A stretch of 30,723 nt of DNA from JAYQUR01 sp038133505 (GTDB taxonomy: Bacteria; Pseudomonadota; Alphaproteobacteria; MPNO01; UBA830), in contig JAYPTI010000017.1 in the NCBI GenBank assembly GCA_038133505.1, positions 1-30,723 of the forward strand, written 5' to 3'. A program made the translations under genes and the position numbers. The notes under the pieces are model-generated. The model ran no database searches. It was not told where the DNA came from and saw only the letters and a list, made by a program, of their open reading frames with translations. Of the stretch, positions 30,195-30,723 are shown one piece after another. The stretch's first letter is position 1, and the number at the start of each line of letters is the position of its first letter.

Positions 30195-30723
30195 ATCACT
30201 TCTCCGCCCGCGACAGGCACGGCCTGTCCGGTAATGGCGCCGGACCCCGGGAGCGCGAGCCAGGCGACGGCCTCCGCCACTTCCCAGGGCTGGACGAGCC
30301 GACCCTGGGGGTTGGTCGCGGCGAGTTCCTTCTTCGCATCCTCTTCCGACCGGCCCGTCTTGGCGACGATGTTCGCCACCGTGTCGCGGACCAGGTCCGT
30401 TTCCGTATATCCGGGGCACACCGCATTCACCGTGATCCCCTTGGTCGCAAGCTCGAGCGCGAGCGATCGGGTAAGCCCGATTACGCCGTGCTTCGCGGCG
30501 CTGTAGGCGCTGACATAGGCGTATCCCTTGAGGCCCGCCGTCGAGGCCACGTTGACGATGCGGCCGTAGCCGGCGTCGAGCATCGAAGGGAGGGCCGCCT
30601 GCGTGCAGAGAAACGTGCCGGTGAGATTGACGGCGAGCATCGAATCCCACAGGGACCGGTCCATCTTGTGGAACGGCGCGCTCTTGCCCGCGCCCGCATT
30701 GTTGACGAGGACGGTGACGGGCC
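30191..30723 (-). CDS. Short-chain dehydrogenase/reductase (5' end outside window)
   Basis: Open to the right edge, with 176 residues to the TGA at 30193-30191. It includes VTVLVNNAGAGKSAPFHKMD, LAVNLTGTFLCTQAALPSML, NVASTAGLKGYAYVSAYSAA (catalytic Ser, YSAAK Tyr and Lys), VNAVCPGYTETDL and the C-terminal GAITGQAVPVAGGEVM. It is a classical SDR of the PhaB/3-hydroxyacyl-CoA dehydrogenase type. The start and the NAD-binding glycine motif lie beyond the window. It is the first visible gene of the minus-strand operon SDR-marR-crotonase-ACAD-ligase, with overlapping stops and starts. Promoter not in the window. Confidence 0.92.
   Translation of the reverse strand, partial: PVTVLVNNAGAGKSAPFHKMDRSLWDSMLAVNLTGTFLCTQAALPSMLDAGYGRIVNVASTAGLKGYAYVSAYSAAKHGVIGLTRSLALELATKGITVNAVCPGYTETDLVRDTVANIVAKTGRSEEDAKKELAATNPQGRLVQPWEVAEAVAWLALPGSGAITGQAVPVAGGEVM

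Overview
The window looks like chromosomal DNA of a free-living, high-GC alphaproteobacterium, perhaps Rhodospirillales-like. The indications are strong G/C third-position bias, a long two-domain dCTP deaminase, a mitochondrial-type Nfu N-terminus, CoxMSL-type molybdenum hydroxylase genes, a TRAP transporter, and a CtrA-like box (TTAA-N7-TTAA). The assignment to a clade is inference. I saw no tRNA, rRNA, CRISPR array, insertion sequence or prophage gene.

Left part (1-4546), mainly housekeeping: a partial mlaA/vacJ gene, a small conserved-looking protein, yciB, a tiny secreted or membrane peptide, a phoH-like ATPase behind a probably structured leader, a MaoC-like hotdog protein, a 40-residue membrane peptide and a KANL3/Tex30-type alpha/beta hydrolase. 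Middle-left (4608-10700): a compact six-gene operon with an SDR, a DUF35 zinc-ribbon/OB protein, a thiolase, and the FAD, [2Fe-2S] and molybdopterin subunits of a form-II-like (not CO-oxidising) molybdenum hydroxylase. It probably oxidises and cleaves a CoA-linked acid. A hairpin at 10736-10759 separates it from a convergent TRAP operon (dctQ-dctM-dctP, 13657 to 10786).

Middle (13908-20657): an aromatic-type FAD monooxygenase and a 4,5-dihydroxyphthalate decarboxylase-like protein, then an unusual Nfu scaffold with one degenerate and one intact NifU domain, a pirin and a hotdog thioesterase. Next comes a decayed locus in which a DUF488 gene with a nonsense codon runs in frame into the C-terminal third of an NnrS membrane protein. 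The segment ends with dcd.

Right part (20803-30723) is dominated by CoA-dependent aromatic catabolism: a fused FAD monooxygenase/old-yellow-enzyme protein of the 2-aminobenzoyl-CoA monooxygenase/reductase and salicylyl-CoA 5-hydroxylase type, and a tightly overlapping minus-strand operon SDR-marR-crotonase-acyl-CoA dehydrogenase-aryl-CoA ligase. A 30-bp palindrome on the promoter of the fused monooxygenase is a good candidate operator for the MarR protein. Between the two lie a 2-hydroxyacid dehydrogenase, a beta-etherase-like GST and a chemoreceptor-like remnant. The combination matches the hybrid 2-aminobenzoate (anthranilate) pathway known from Azoarcus. However, the monooxygenase/reductase lacks a helix-sized segment of its second barrel, and the crotonase lacks both standard catalytic glutamates. 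I found no clearly new type of system. The most notable items are the palindromic operator, the altered fused enzyme, the Nfu architecture and the two decayed loci.
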